A stretch of DNA of 5,726 bases from Salinivirga sp964413185 (GCA_964413185.1 CAYPSX010000240.1:1-5726), one strand, 5' to 3'; positions 1 through 5,726 are shown, numbered from the stretch's first letter. Numbers and translations: made by a program. Notes: generated from the letters alone by a model not told the origin.

Positions 1-10
1 GAAAAAATTG

Positions 11-88
11 AAGCTTGTTGCTGATAATTAGTAAGTTATATAAGTAAAACCCGGTATAAAACATCACCAGCGACCGCAGCACAAGCTT
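11..88. repeat. Imperfect inverted repeat pair bounding the left intergenic segment
   Basis: AAGCTTGTTGCT at 11-22 faces AGCACAAGCTT at 78-88. Eight bases pair perfectly (AAGCTTGT with ACAAGCTT), followed by a one-base bulge and three further pairs. The enclosed 55 bases are AT-rich and show no gene. It may be the end of a longer repeat whose other part lies outside the window, or a chance dyad. No transposase is visible nearby. Confidence 0.35.
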
Positions 89-90
89 GA

Positions 91-151
91 CACAGATGGC
101 TTCGTTCCTCGCCATGATACTTCGACAGGCTCAGTACAACGCGCGTCTGTG
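91..151. repeat. Dispersed-type intergenic repeat with hairpin (GCGAGGAACGAAGC-like)
   Basis: Read on the minus strand, 90-117 resembles a short repeat I recognise from many bacterial intergenic regions (core GCGAGGAACGAAGC followed by CATCTGTG). It folds into a 5-bp hairpin: ATGGC at 96-100 and GCCAT at 111-115, with a ten-base loop. The adjoining 118-136 (TACTTCGACAGGCTCAGTA) resembles a second widespread repeat (minus strand core GAGCCTGTCGAAG). CACAGA at 91-96 and TCTGTG at 146-151 pair and enclose both. Family recognition is from memory; the hairpins are seen directly. An open frame on the minus strand through this region is explained by repeat DNA rather than a gene. Confidence 0.55.
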
Positions 152-165
152 ATTTTGGGTTTGCG

Positions 166-178
166 TAGCTCGAAGCTA
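166..178. repeat. Short hairpin TAGCT-CGA-AGCTA
   Basis: This is a perfect 5-bp dyad with a three-base loop, lying between the dispersed-type repeat and the long palindrome. It forms part of the structured block 91-214. It has no T-tract, so it is not a terminator. Confidence 0.35.
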
Positions 179-190
179 GAACTACACATC

Positions 191-214
191 AACAAGGGGT
201 TGCAACCCCTTGTT
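191..214. repeat. Perfect 24-bp palindrome (REP-like)
   Basis: The left half AACAAGGGGTTG (191-202) is followed directly by its exact reverse complement (203-214), with no spacer and no mismatch. Pairing ends abruptly at C190/T215. Extruded DNA or RNA would form a GC-cored hairpin. No T-run follows on the plus strand and no A-run precedes it for the other strand, so an intrinsic terminator is unlikely. Palindromes of this form resemble REP-like elements mobilised by RAYT transposases in Bacteroidota, but no such transposase is in the window. The REP assignment is inference; the palindrome itself is certain. Confidence 0.75.
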
Positions 215-257
215 TCGCAGCAGCCAGCAATGACTGACCAGTCCACAATCTGTACAG

Positions 258-281
258 TTTGCAATACGGCTGAATTGCAAA
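258..281. repeat. 8-bp perfect stem-loop in left arm of the small element
   Basis: TTTGCAAT (258-265) and ATTGCAAA (274-281) pair perfectly around the eight-base loop ACGGCTGA. It can extend by a G-T wobble and one A-T pair. It shares the TTTGCAA core with 376-400 and with the palindrome at 453-462. Confidence 0.55.
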
Positions 282-375
282 TTTAGCTGAACTCGAACGT
301 CCGTGCATATTTTGAATGTTCATTAAAATCGAAACAGTAAAACAAATACGCGCCATGTAATTAAAAACGGAACGT

Positions 376-400
376 TAAGCCGAATTTGCAATTCGGCTTA
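376..400. repeat. 11-bp perfect stem-loop in right arm of the small element
   Basis: TAAGCCGAATT (376-386) pairs perfectly with AATTCGGCTTA (390-400) around the three-base loop TGC. The sequence after it (TTACTACC) is not a T-tract, so this is not a standard terminator. Confidence 0.65.
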
Positions 401-418
401 TTACTACCTTATTACTAC
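397..418. repeat. Perfect tandem duplication of an 11-bp unit
   Basis: CTTATTACTAC occurs at 397-407 and again at 408-418, head to tail without mismatch. The first copy overlaps the last bases of the hairpin at 376-400. It could come from replication slippage or from insertion or excision of the neighbouring element. Confidence 0.6.
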
Positions 419-613
419 CCATGCATGAAATAATACCACACACCAATAAACAATTTGCAAATACCAAAACCGTTTTTTTCGACAAAACAATCAGGTAAAA
501 CCACCCGTATTTTACCGAACACGAATTTTTCAACAATAGAAAAAGATATTCCAATAATTTACTATTTATTAATAATATATTTAAACTACACCCTTATTTA
601 CACATAGTTAACC
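419..613. other. AT-rich intergenic stretch upstream of the receptor gene
   Basis: No gene is seen here on either strand. The stretch holds the perfect 10-bp palindrome ATTTGCAAAT (453-462), whose core recurs in the element to its left. It also holds an operator-like dyad (494-516) and a very AT-rich segment at about 555-585 just upstream of the predicted promoter box, which may ease melting or act as a curved upstream element. Confidence 0.45.
494..516. promoter_or_regulatory. Candidate operator: GGTAAAA-N9-TTTTACC dyad
   Basis: GGTAAAA (494-500) and TTTTACC (510-516) are perfect inverted repeats separated by nine bases. The dyad is about 100 bases upstream of the predicted -7 box and about 230 bases upstream of the receptor start codon, a plausible place for a dimeric regulator. 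No T-tract follows, and the arms are AT-rich, so a terminator is less likely. The regulator is not in the window. The dyad is seen; the operator role is inferred and could be coincidence. Confidence 0.35.
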
Positions 614-621
614 TAACTTTG
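614..621 (+). promoter_or_regulatory. Predicted Bacteroidota -7 promoter box for the receptor gene
   Basis: TAACTTTG matches the Bacteroidota sigma-ABfr -7 consensus TAnnTTTG exactly. No TTTG -33 box is found at the usual distance of about 20 bases upstream, so support is partial. If used, transcription would start near 627-630 and leave a leader of about 115 bases. That leader is A-rich, poor in G and contains repeated CTAACC-like motifs, with no riboswitch fold I recognise. A weaker alternative box, TACCTTTA, lies at 684-691. Confidence 0.4.
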
Positions 622-744
622 GAAAAAATAAAAACCCCTTTATATCACGTAATACAACCTACATAAGTGTTTCCTTTATGATGTACCTTTAACTAACCAA
701 ACTAAACCAGACAAACAAATTTACTAACCTTAAAATTCGCAACT

Positions 745-2898
745 ATGAAGAATTATCTAGTACTTTTTTATCTATTGGTGTTCTTTTTAATAACACCAAA
801 CATGTTTGCACAGGAAGAAAAAACAGAAAACCTGGCAGAAGAAGACCTGTTCGAAATGTCGCTGGAAGATTTAATGAAAATTAACGTTACATCGGCCTCC
901 AACACAGAAGAATCTCTGAACAGAGCCCCTGCGACAATTATTATTATTAGTGCCAAAGACATTGAGGAACGCGGCTACATTGAAATGTACGACGTGTTAA
1001 ATGATTTACCCGGATTTGATTTGTCTCGTGCATTCGGAGATGACAACTATTACCTCTACGCCCGTGGGTACAGAAAGGAAACAAGCGACCAAATGCTTTT
1101 AATGATCGATGGAATGTCTATGAACCACCTGTACAACAACAACATGAATTTGTTTGCCATGTACCCGCTGGCTAATGTAAAGCAAATTGAATTCGTATAT
1201 GGTCCGGCTTCCGCTATTTACGGACCAAATGCATTCGCAGGGGTGATTAACATCATTACTAAAAAAGAAGGGAGCTCCACTGTTGATCTTCATTATGGAC
1301 AAAACAACACAATGGTTGCCGATGTCAATTACCTGAAAAATATCAATGACATAAATATTAACTTTACAGGCCGATTTTACAACACCGATGGGCACGACCT
1401 GTCAGACCGTACATCAGCCCTGGACTCAAGATTGTATAACGACACACTGCTATGGGGCCCGTTCTCAAAAACAAATTACACAGGATATCAGAGCCCTATT
1501 AACTCTCACTACTTTGCAGGGTCTGTGAATTATAAAGGTTTAACTGTTGGATTTATCAACTTCCGTTATGAATCGGGTTATGGAACTGAATGGCCCGGAG
1601 ACAAGGTTTTAAATTCTCAAATGTGGGGGTTCGATGAAATGACCTATTTTGCCAAATACGAAGATGAGTTCAAATCCGATGCGATGACCAACCCCATCCG
1701 TTCAAAAACGTTATTGAAATTCAGAAATAGCGGCCATCCGACCAACTCACTTTTCCTTGAACGCTACAGTGGTGGAGTTGATGCCAGTTATTGGACCACA
1801 GAAAACGAAGCACTCTCACTTTATCAGGATTTTTCATATAAACACACAAAATTTTTCGCATTAAATGCGGGTGTGAAATATGAAAAACGAACACTTCAGG
1901 GAGCATATAGTATAAACTATGGGCCATTTTTTCCATCAGACTCAGTGTCAGACTACCCATTTCCCGATGTTCCTGACGATGAGTTGACGATGGACAATCA
2001 CTTTACAATGCAGGACTACGGAGCTTATGCTCAGGCCAAAATAACGCCCATAGAACAAATCGATGTTGTTTTGGGCCTACGTTATGACAACAACAGTCTT
2101 TTTGGCGGTGTTTGGAATCCACGTGCAGGGATAGTTATTGAGCCTTTTGAAGGCTTTATTATTAAATCATTCTATGGACAAGCATATCTTGAACCCACTG
2201 CACGTGCTCTATATGGTGGATGGGCCGGAAGCTCCTCTAATGTTAATTTAAAACCTGAAAGAATTATGACAATAGAAGAGTCTGTATCATATTCAAAAGG
2301 GAACTTTTCTAACAGCATTAACTATTTTTACAATCTGGGGTACGATGTAATTGCCGGAGCAGAAAATATTGGAGAACGAAAAATGATGGGGTTTGAATAT
2401 GCCGGGAAATATTATGTAAACGACTTAGCCGGGTTCTTTCACAGGTTAAAAGCCGATGTATACTTTTCGTACATCAACTCTGAAGAAAATTTAGATGATG
2501 GTGAGGGTTGGAAGCCCACTGGAAACATGGCTCCAATTAAAGTAAAAGCAATGATAACTGCATACTTCACCAAAGACTTGTCTTTAAGTTTGCAAAATCG
2601 CTATATCAGTGAAATTGAAACAGTTGAAAGCAATCCCATTGAGAAAATTGATGCACATTTTGTAACCGATGCGTTCATCAATTACAAAAACCTTGGGGTA
2701 GAAGGTCTGGCTATAGGATTAAAAGTATACAATGTATTTGATCAGGATTATTATCACCCGGGATACCGTGATGCAAGTGGCGGAGAAGACCTGGAATACA
2801 CGGGCAATGTCCTCACTACAGAAAGTAGTGGATGGTACAATTCCCGCCTGCCACAACCGGGTATAACATTCATGGGTAACCTACGCTTAACTTTCTAG
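745..2898 (+). CDS. TonB-dependent outer membrane receptor (plug plus beta-barrel)
   Basis: This 717-residue protein is a probable outer membrane transporter that takes up a ligand using energy relayed by TonB-ExbBD. Residues 1-22 form a signal peptide (Lys2, a hydrophobic run, and a likely cut at MFA-Q). The segment DLFEMSLEDLMKINVTSAS (34-52) is the N-terminal motif typical of Cir/BtuB-like receptors and probably overlaps the TonB-contact region. The plug domain spans about 58-175 and includes the motif GPASAIYGPNAFAGVINIIT (153-172). The rest is the barrel, with family-like C-terminal motifs VYNVFDQDYYHPGYRDA (661 on) and LPQPG (702-706), and a final LRLTF whose terminal Phe suits BAM insertion. 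There is no N-terminal carboxypeptidase-regulatory-like domain and no SusD partner, so it is not a SusC glycan importer. The substrate (siderophore, corrinoid or other) cannot be told from sequence. No Shine-Dalgarno sequence precedes the ATG, as is usual in this phylum. A terminator follows, so it is probably monocistronic. Confidence 0.93.
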   Translation: MKNYLVLFYLLVFFLITPNMFAQEEKTENLAEEDLFEMSLEDLMKINVTSASNTEESLNRAPATIIIISAKDIEERGYIEMYDVLNDLPGFDLSRAFGDDNYYLYARGYRKETSDQMLLMIDGMSMNHLYNNNMNLFAMYPLANVKQIEFVYGPASAIYGPNAFAGVINIITKKEGSSTVDLHYGQNNTMVADVNYLKNINDININFTGRFYNTDGHDLSDRTSALDSRLYNDTLLWGPFSKTNYTGYQSPINSHYFAGSVNYKGLTVGFINFRYESGYGTEWPGDKVLNSQMWGFDEMTYFAKYEDEFKSDAMTNPIRSKTLLKFRNSGHPTNSLFLERYSGGVDASYWTTENEALSLYQDFSYKHTKFFALNAGVKYEKRTLQGAYSINYGPFFPSDSVSDYPFPDVPDDELTMDNHFTMQDYGAYAQAKITPIEQIDVVLGLRYDNNSLFGGVWNPRAGIVIEPFEGFIIKSFYGQAYLEPTARALYGGWAGSSSNVNLKPERIMTIEESVSYSKGNFSNSINYFYNLGYDVIAGAENIGERKMMGFEYAGKYYVNDLAGFFHRLKADVYFSYINSEENLDDGEGWKPTGNMAPIKVKAMITAYFTKDLSLSLQNRYISEIETVESNPIEKIDAHFVTDAFINYKNLGVEGLAIGLKVYNVFDQDYYHPGYRDASGGEDLEYTGNVLTTESSGWYNSRLPQPGITFMGNLRLTF

Positions 2899-2913
2899 GA
2901 TATAACAACTATG

Positions 2914-2946
2914 AAAAGGAGCCGTTTCCCAGGGCTCCTTTTTTTT
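2914..2946 (+). terminator. Rho-independent terminator after the receptor gene
   Basis: AAAAGGAGCC (2914-2923) pairs perfectly with GGCTCCTTTT (2933-2942) around a nine-base loop. The T-run spans 2939-2946, beginning within the stem and continuing past it. It lies 15 bases past the receptor stop codon. The opposite strand has only four T residues after the stem, so it works mainly for plus-strand transcripts. It separates the receptor from the downstream gene. Confidence 0.88.
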
Positions 2947-2971
2947 GTTGGTTGCATTTTTTTAGTCACAT

Positions 2972-3073
2972 AGCGAAGCCCTCACTATAATGAATTTCAC
3001 GGGCTATTTCCATTGCAAACACTGTATAAAACATTACCAGAAGTACTAGAATGAGACAAGTGAGGGTTTCGCT
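2972..3073. repeat. 15-bp inverted repeat pair enclosing 72 bases between the two genes
   Basis: AGCGAAGCCCTCACT (2972-2986) and AGTGAGGGTTTCGCT (3059-3073) are inverted copies that differ at one position; the change still allows a G-U pair in RNA. The 72 bases between have no gene. The 102-bp unit resembles a miniature inverted-repeat element, but no target-site duplication is evident. As RNA it would be a long-range stem. It ends 25 bases before the promoter box of the next gene, so it could also influence that promoter. Both readings are inference. Confidence 0.5.
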
Positions 3074-3098
3074 CAACAAAACTACGCATAGTTTTCAT

Positions 3099-3106
3099 TA
3101 TCTTTG
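3099..3106 (+). promoter_or_regulatory. Predicted Bacteroidota -7 promoter box for the uvrA-like gene
   Basis: TATCTTTG is an exact match to TAnnTTTG, and its A-rich surroundings are typical of promoters in this phylum. The predicted start of transcription near 3112-3115 gives a leader of only about 10-13 bases before the ATG at 3125. No convincing TTTG -33 box is seen about 20 bases upstream. The ATG follows CGAAAAATAT, an A-rich context without Shine-Dalgarno pairing. The box supports the start codon chosen and independent transcription from the receptor gene. Confidence 0.55.
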
Positions 3107-3124
3107 TGCACAAACGAAAAATAT

Positions 3125-5726
3125 ATGAAGTCGGTTCAAATAAAAGGTGCAGCAGAGAACAATCTTAAACAGGTCGATTTATCCATACCGCACAATCAAT
3201 TCACTGTAATTACGGGTCTTTCGGGCAGCGGGAAAAGCAGCCTTGTGCGCGATGTGCTTTTTCGCGAAGGGCAGCGCATGTACCTGGAAACTTTTTCGGC
3301 CTATACGCGCTCAAAGCTCGGGAAGGTTCGTCCGGCGAAAGTTTCGGAAATTTCGGGTCTTCTGCCCGTCATCAGCATCGGGCAAACGCATGTGCAAGCC
3401 AACCGGCGCTCTACGGCCGGCACATTCAGTGAATTGTCGCCCTTGCTGCGGCAATTGTTTTCGCGTTATAACGACCAACAATTATCCCTGAACCGCAACC
3501 AATTCTCTTTCAACTCCGAAAAAGGCTGGTGCCCGCATTGCAAAGGCCTGGGTATTGAGGAGTATATTGATGTGGATAAAATTGTAGCTGATCCACACAA
3601 ATCACTGCGCGAAGGCGCTCTCTCCATTACGTTGCCCAATGGATACACGATTTATTCGCAAGTTACGATTGATGAACTGGAAAAAGTTTGCCAAAGTGAG
3701 GGCTTCAGCGTTGACAAGTCCTGGAATGAGCTCACCGATGTGCAAAAAAACACCATTCTGCGAGGTAGCACAAAAGTAAAAGTACTGTACGGTAAACATT
3801 CACTGGAATCGCGCATGAAATGGAGCGGAATGACTGCCCGACCACGCGACGAAGGCTTCTACAAAGGCATTGTGCCCGTAATGGAAGACATTTTAAAACG
3901 CGACCGGAACGATAATATTCTGCGCTTTGTTTCTTCACGAACCTGCCCGGAATGCGACGGTCAAAAACTAAATAAAAATGCGCTTTCTGCAACCTGGAAA
4001 GGGTTTGGTTTTGCCGAAATTAAACATATCCCTTTCGGTGAATTATTGCCACATTTATCGCAACAAAACATCACTGTTGAAAGCGAAAAAATGTTGGTTC
4101 AATCCATCATTGGCAGATTAAAACAGCTTACGAAACTGAGTGTTGGCCACATTTCGGCTGACAGATTGAGCGAAACGCTTTCGCAGGGTGAATTACGGCG
4201 CATGCGGCTTGCGCAACTCAACGAAAACGGGCTCACAGGCGTACTGTACATTTTCGACGAACCCAGCATCGGGCTGCATCCGCGGGATGTTGATACGCTT
4301 ACACGCACGCTCTATCAACTTGTAGAAAAAGGAAACACGGTTGTGGTAGTAGAACATAACGAGCAAATAATACGGGCAGCTCAACATATCATTGAAATGG
4401 GGCCGGGAGCAGGTTCATTTGGTGGCAAATTAATCTTTTCGGGCACACCCGATGAACTCGCAAATAATGAACTGAAAAACAGTCCTACCTCACAGGTATT
4501 AGCAGGAAAGATCAACACAAAAACAATTAAGTCCGCCACAACAATAGAAAATACATTTAAAATCTCAATATCAAACGAATATAACATAAAAAATCAGCAA
4601 TTCGATTTTGCGCAAAACGCACTGAACGTGATAACGGGTGTATCGGGCGCAGGAAAAAGCACGCTGGTTAATTACGGACTGCTCAAAACCGATACATTTT
4701 CACAAATTATTGCGGTAAATCAAAAACCTATCGGGCGCACATCGCGCAGTAATCCGGCAACCTACACCGGACTTTTCGATGAACTGCGTAAAATATTTGC
4801 ACAGCAACCAGCGGGCAAAAAGCAAAAACTCAAAGCCGGTCATTTTTCATTCAACAGCAAACAAGGCCAATGCGAAGCCTGCAAAGGAACCGGTGTAGTG
4901 AAAACCGGCATGCACATTTTCGAAGACCTGGTTCAACCCTGCCCTGTTTGCCACGGATCGCGCTACAAGCCGGAAATTTTGGAAGTAACCCTGAACAGTA
5001 AAAACATTCATGAAATTCTGGAAATGAGCGTAGATGAAGCGGCGCAAGTTCTTAAAAATCAACCTAAAACCATCGGTTTTCTTACAGCCATGCAAAAACT
5101 CGGCCTGGGTTATTTGCATTTGGGACAATCCTCATCAACACTCTCGGGAGGTGAAGCACAGCGCATAAAACTGGCTGCTTCGCTGCATAAAAAAACTTCC
5201 GGGGCTTGTTTGTATATACTTGATGAACCTACAACGGGATTGCACGCGGCAGATATTGAACGACTCATCGCTGCCTTACGCGAGTTTATTTCGCAAGGCC
5301 ACACTGTGGTTGTTGTAGAGCACGATGAGCAAATGATTGCTGCTTCTGACTGGATTGTTGACATAGGCCCCGAAGGTGGCAGAAATGGCGGCAAGGCGTT
5401 ATTTTGCGGCGATACAAGTACATTTTTCAACTCACATGCATCTCCCACCACCGTTGCACTGAAAACGCCTCCATCACCCCAACAAAAAACTATTAAAACA
5501 AAAACTTCGGCTATTAAGCTGGAAGATATTCATACACACAATTTAAAAAATATAGATCTGGAAATTCCGGGTGGGGAAATTGTAGCATTTACAGGCCGCT
5601 CTGGCAGCGGGAAAACATCGCTGCTCATTGATACGCTTCACGCTGAAGGACAAAAGCTTTTTACCGAAAACATGTCGGGATTCAGGCGCCTGCAAATTAA
5701 AATGCACACACAAGGACAAATTGGAT
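3125..5726 (+). CDS. Tandem UvrA-family ABC ATPase lacking the UvrB-binding domain (3' end outside window)
   Basis: There are 867 visible codons and no stop, so the C-terminus lies beyond the window. UvrA proteins are dimeric DNA-damage sensors with two ABC ATPase heads. Cassette 1: Walker A GLSGSGKS (31-38), signature LSQGE (352-356), Walker B ending DEPSIGLH (378-385), H-loop His411. Its zinc-binding pairs are C136/C139 and C274/C277. Cassette 2: Walker A GVSGAGKS (505-512), zinc module C583-x2-C586-x19-C606-x2-C609, signature LSGGE (673-677), Walker B DEPTTGLH (700-707), H-loop His733. The first zinc pair follows Walker A by only about 100 residues, so the roughly 120-residue UvrB-binding domain of canonical UvrA is absent, as in UvrA2/DrrC-like paralogues. 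Canonical UvrA similarity ends near residue 757. After a Pro/Lys/Thr-rich linker a third UvrA-type cassette begins (about 797), with Walker A GRSGSGKT (824-831) and HAEGQ, the latter resembling the N-terminal cassette of UvrA. A role in UvrB-independent damage recognition, drug tolerance or protection of DNA is inferred. No uvrB or other repair gene is in the window. Confidence 0.93.
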   Translation, partial: MKSVQIKGAAENNLKQVDLSIPHNQFTVITGLSGSGKSSLVRDVLFREGQRMYLETFSAYTRSKLGKVRPAKVSEISGLLPVISIGQTHVQANRRSTAGTFSELSPLLRQLFSRYNDQQLSLNRNQFSFNSEKGWCPHCKGLGIEEYIDVDKIVADPHKSLREGALSITLPNGYTIYSQVTIDELEKVCQSEGFSVDKSWNELTDVQKNTILRGSTKVKVLYGKHSLESRMKWSGMTARPRDEGFYKGIVPVMEDILKRDRNDNILRFVSSRTCPECDGQKLNKNALSATWKGFGFAEIKHIPFGELLPHLSQQNITVESEKMLVQSIIGRLKQLTKLSVGHISADRLSETLSQGELRRMRLAQLNENGLTGVLYIFDEPSIGLHPRDVDTLTRTLYQLVEKGNTVVVVEHNEQIIRAAQHIIEMGPGAGSFGGKLIFSGTPDELANNELKNSPTSQVLAGKINTKTIKSATTIENTFKISISNEYNIKNQQFDFAQNALNVITGVSGAGKSTLVNYGLLKTDTFSQIIAVNQKPIGRTSRSNPATYTGLFDELRKIFAQQPAGKKQKLKAGHFSFNSKQGQCEACKGTGVVKTGMHIFEDLVQPCPVCHGSRYKPEILEVTLNSKNIHEILEMSVDEAAQVLKNQPKTIGFLTAMQKLGLGYLHLGQSSSTLSGGEAQRIKLAASLHKKTSGACLYILDEPTTGLHAADIERLIAALREFISQGHTVVVVEHDEQMIAASDWIVDIGPEGGRNGGKALFCGDTSTFFNSHASPTTVALKTPPSPQQKTIKTKTSAIKLEDIHTHNLKNIDLEIPGGEIVAFTGRSGSGKTSLLIDTLHAEGQKLFTENMSGFRRLQIKMHTQGQIG

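Larger units (their letters stand above)
258..403. mobile_element. Small inverted-repeat-bounded element (possible MITE or transposon-end remnant)
   Basis: The left end (263-303) and the reverse complement of the right end (367-402) align over about 36-41 bases: both run AATA, then a GGCTGAATTGCAAATT-like or GCCGAATTGCAAATT-like core, then GGCT or AGCT, then ACGTCCGT or ACGTTCCGT, with a few gaps. About 63 AT-rich bases (304-366) lie between and cannot encode a transposase. Each end also carries its own dyad (258-281 and 376-400). This suggests a non-autonomous miniature element or the paired ends of a decayed insertion. No clear target-site duplication was found, although an 11-bp tandem duplication overlaps the right edge. 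Family unknown. Confidence 0.5.

Noticed and set aside
191..214. Palindrome considered as a CRISPR-type repeat unit
   Set aside because: Only one copy is present, with no regularly spaced repeats or spacers.
64..264. 66-codon open frame on the minus strand
   Set aside because: It runs through the dispersed-type repeat and the perfect palindrome. Its residues are a translation of repeat DNA, with no ribosome-binding context or recognisable domain.
376..400. Hairpin considered as an intrinsic terminator
   Set aside because: No T-tract follows the stem on either strand, and no gene ends just before it. It fits better as the arm of the inverted-repeat element.
622..744. Leader of the receptor gene considered as a cobalamin or other riboswitch
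   Set aside because: It is short, A-rich and poor in G, and has no recognisable conserved box or multi-stem architecture.
745..2898. Receptor considered as a SusC-type glycan importer
   Set aside because: It lacks the N-terminal carboxypeptidase-regulatory-like domain, is shorter than typical SusC proteins (about 1000 residues) and has no SusD gene after it.
3243..3491. 82-codon open frame on the plus strand, in another frame inside the uvrA-like gene
   Set aside because: It lies wholly within the strongly conserved UvrA coding sequence (Walker A to first zinc module) and is a shadow frame.
5110..5451. 113-codon open frame on the minus strand
   Set aside because: It is antisense to the second-cassette signature, Walker B and H-loop motifs of the UvrA-like protein. 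It is composition-driven, with no domain of its own.

Overview
The window looks like chromosomal DNA of a member of the Bacteroidota, probably a marine or gut Marinilabiliales/Prolixibacteraceae-type organism (the order is a guess). Supporting signs are A-rich start regions without a Shine-Dalgarno sequence, TAnnTTTG-type -7 promoter boxes, a TonB-dependent outer membrane receptor ending in phenylalanine, moderate-to-low GC, and intergenic repeats of a kind often seen in these genomes.

Layout. Positions 1-744 hold no convincing gene. This stretch is a patchwork of inverted repeats: a composite repeat block (about 11-214) ending in a perfect 24-bp palindrome, then a small element bounded by imperfect inverted repeats (about 258-403), a perfect 11-bp tandem duplication, a possible operator-like dyad (494-516) and a promoter -7 box (614-621). 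Next comes a complete gene for a 717-residue TonB-dependent receptor (745-2898), closed by a strong intrinsic terminator (2914-2946). The following gap contains a 15-bp inverted repeat pair (2972-3073) and a well-placed promoter box (3099-3106).

From 3125 to the right edge runs one uninterrupted, 3'-truncated reading frame of 867 visible codons encoding a UvrA-family ABC ATPase. Residues 1 to about 757 form an entire two-ATPase UvrA that lacks the UvrB-binding domain. The frame then continues through a short linker into a third UvrA-type ATPase domain (Walker A at residues 824-831), which is cut by the window edge. The protein is therefore at least a three-cassette, and probably a tandem (four-cassette), UvrA paralogue. 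This is the most interesting feature of the window.

The two genes point the same way but are separated by a terminator and a separate promoter, so they are most likely independent transcription units: one for nutrient uptake across the outer membrane, the other for DNA-damage recognition or tolerance in the cytoplasm. Nothing in the sequence links them functionally.
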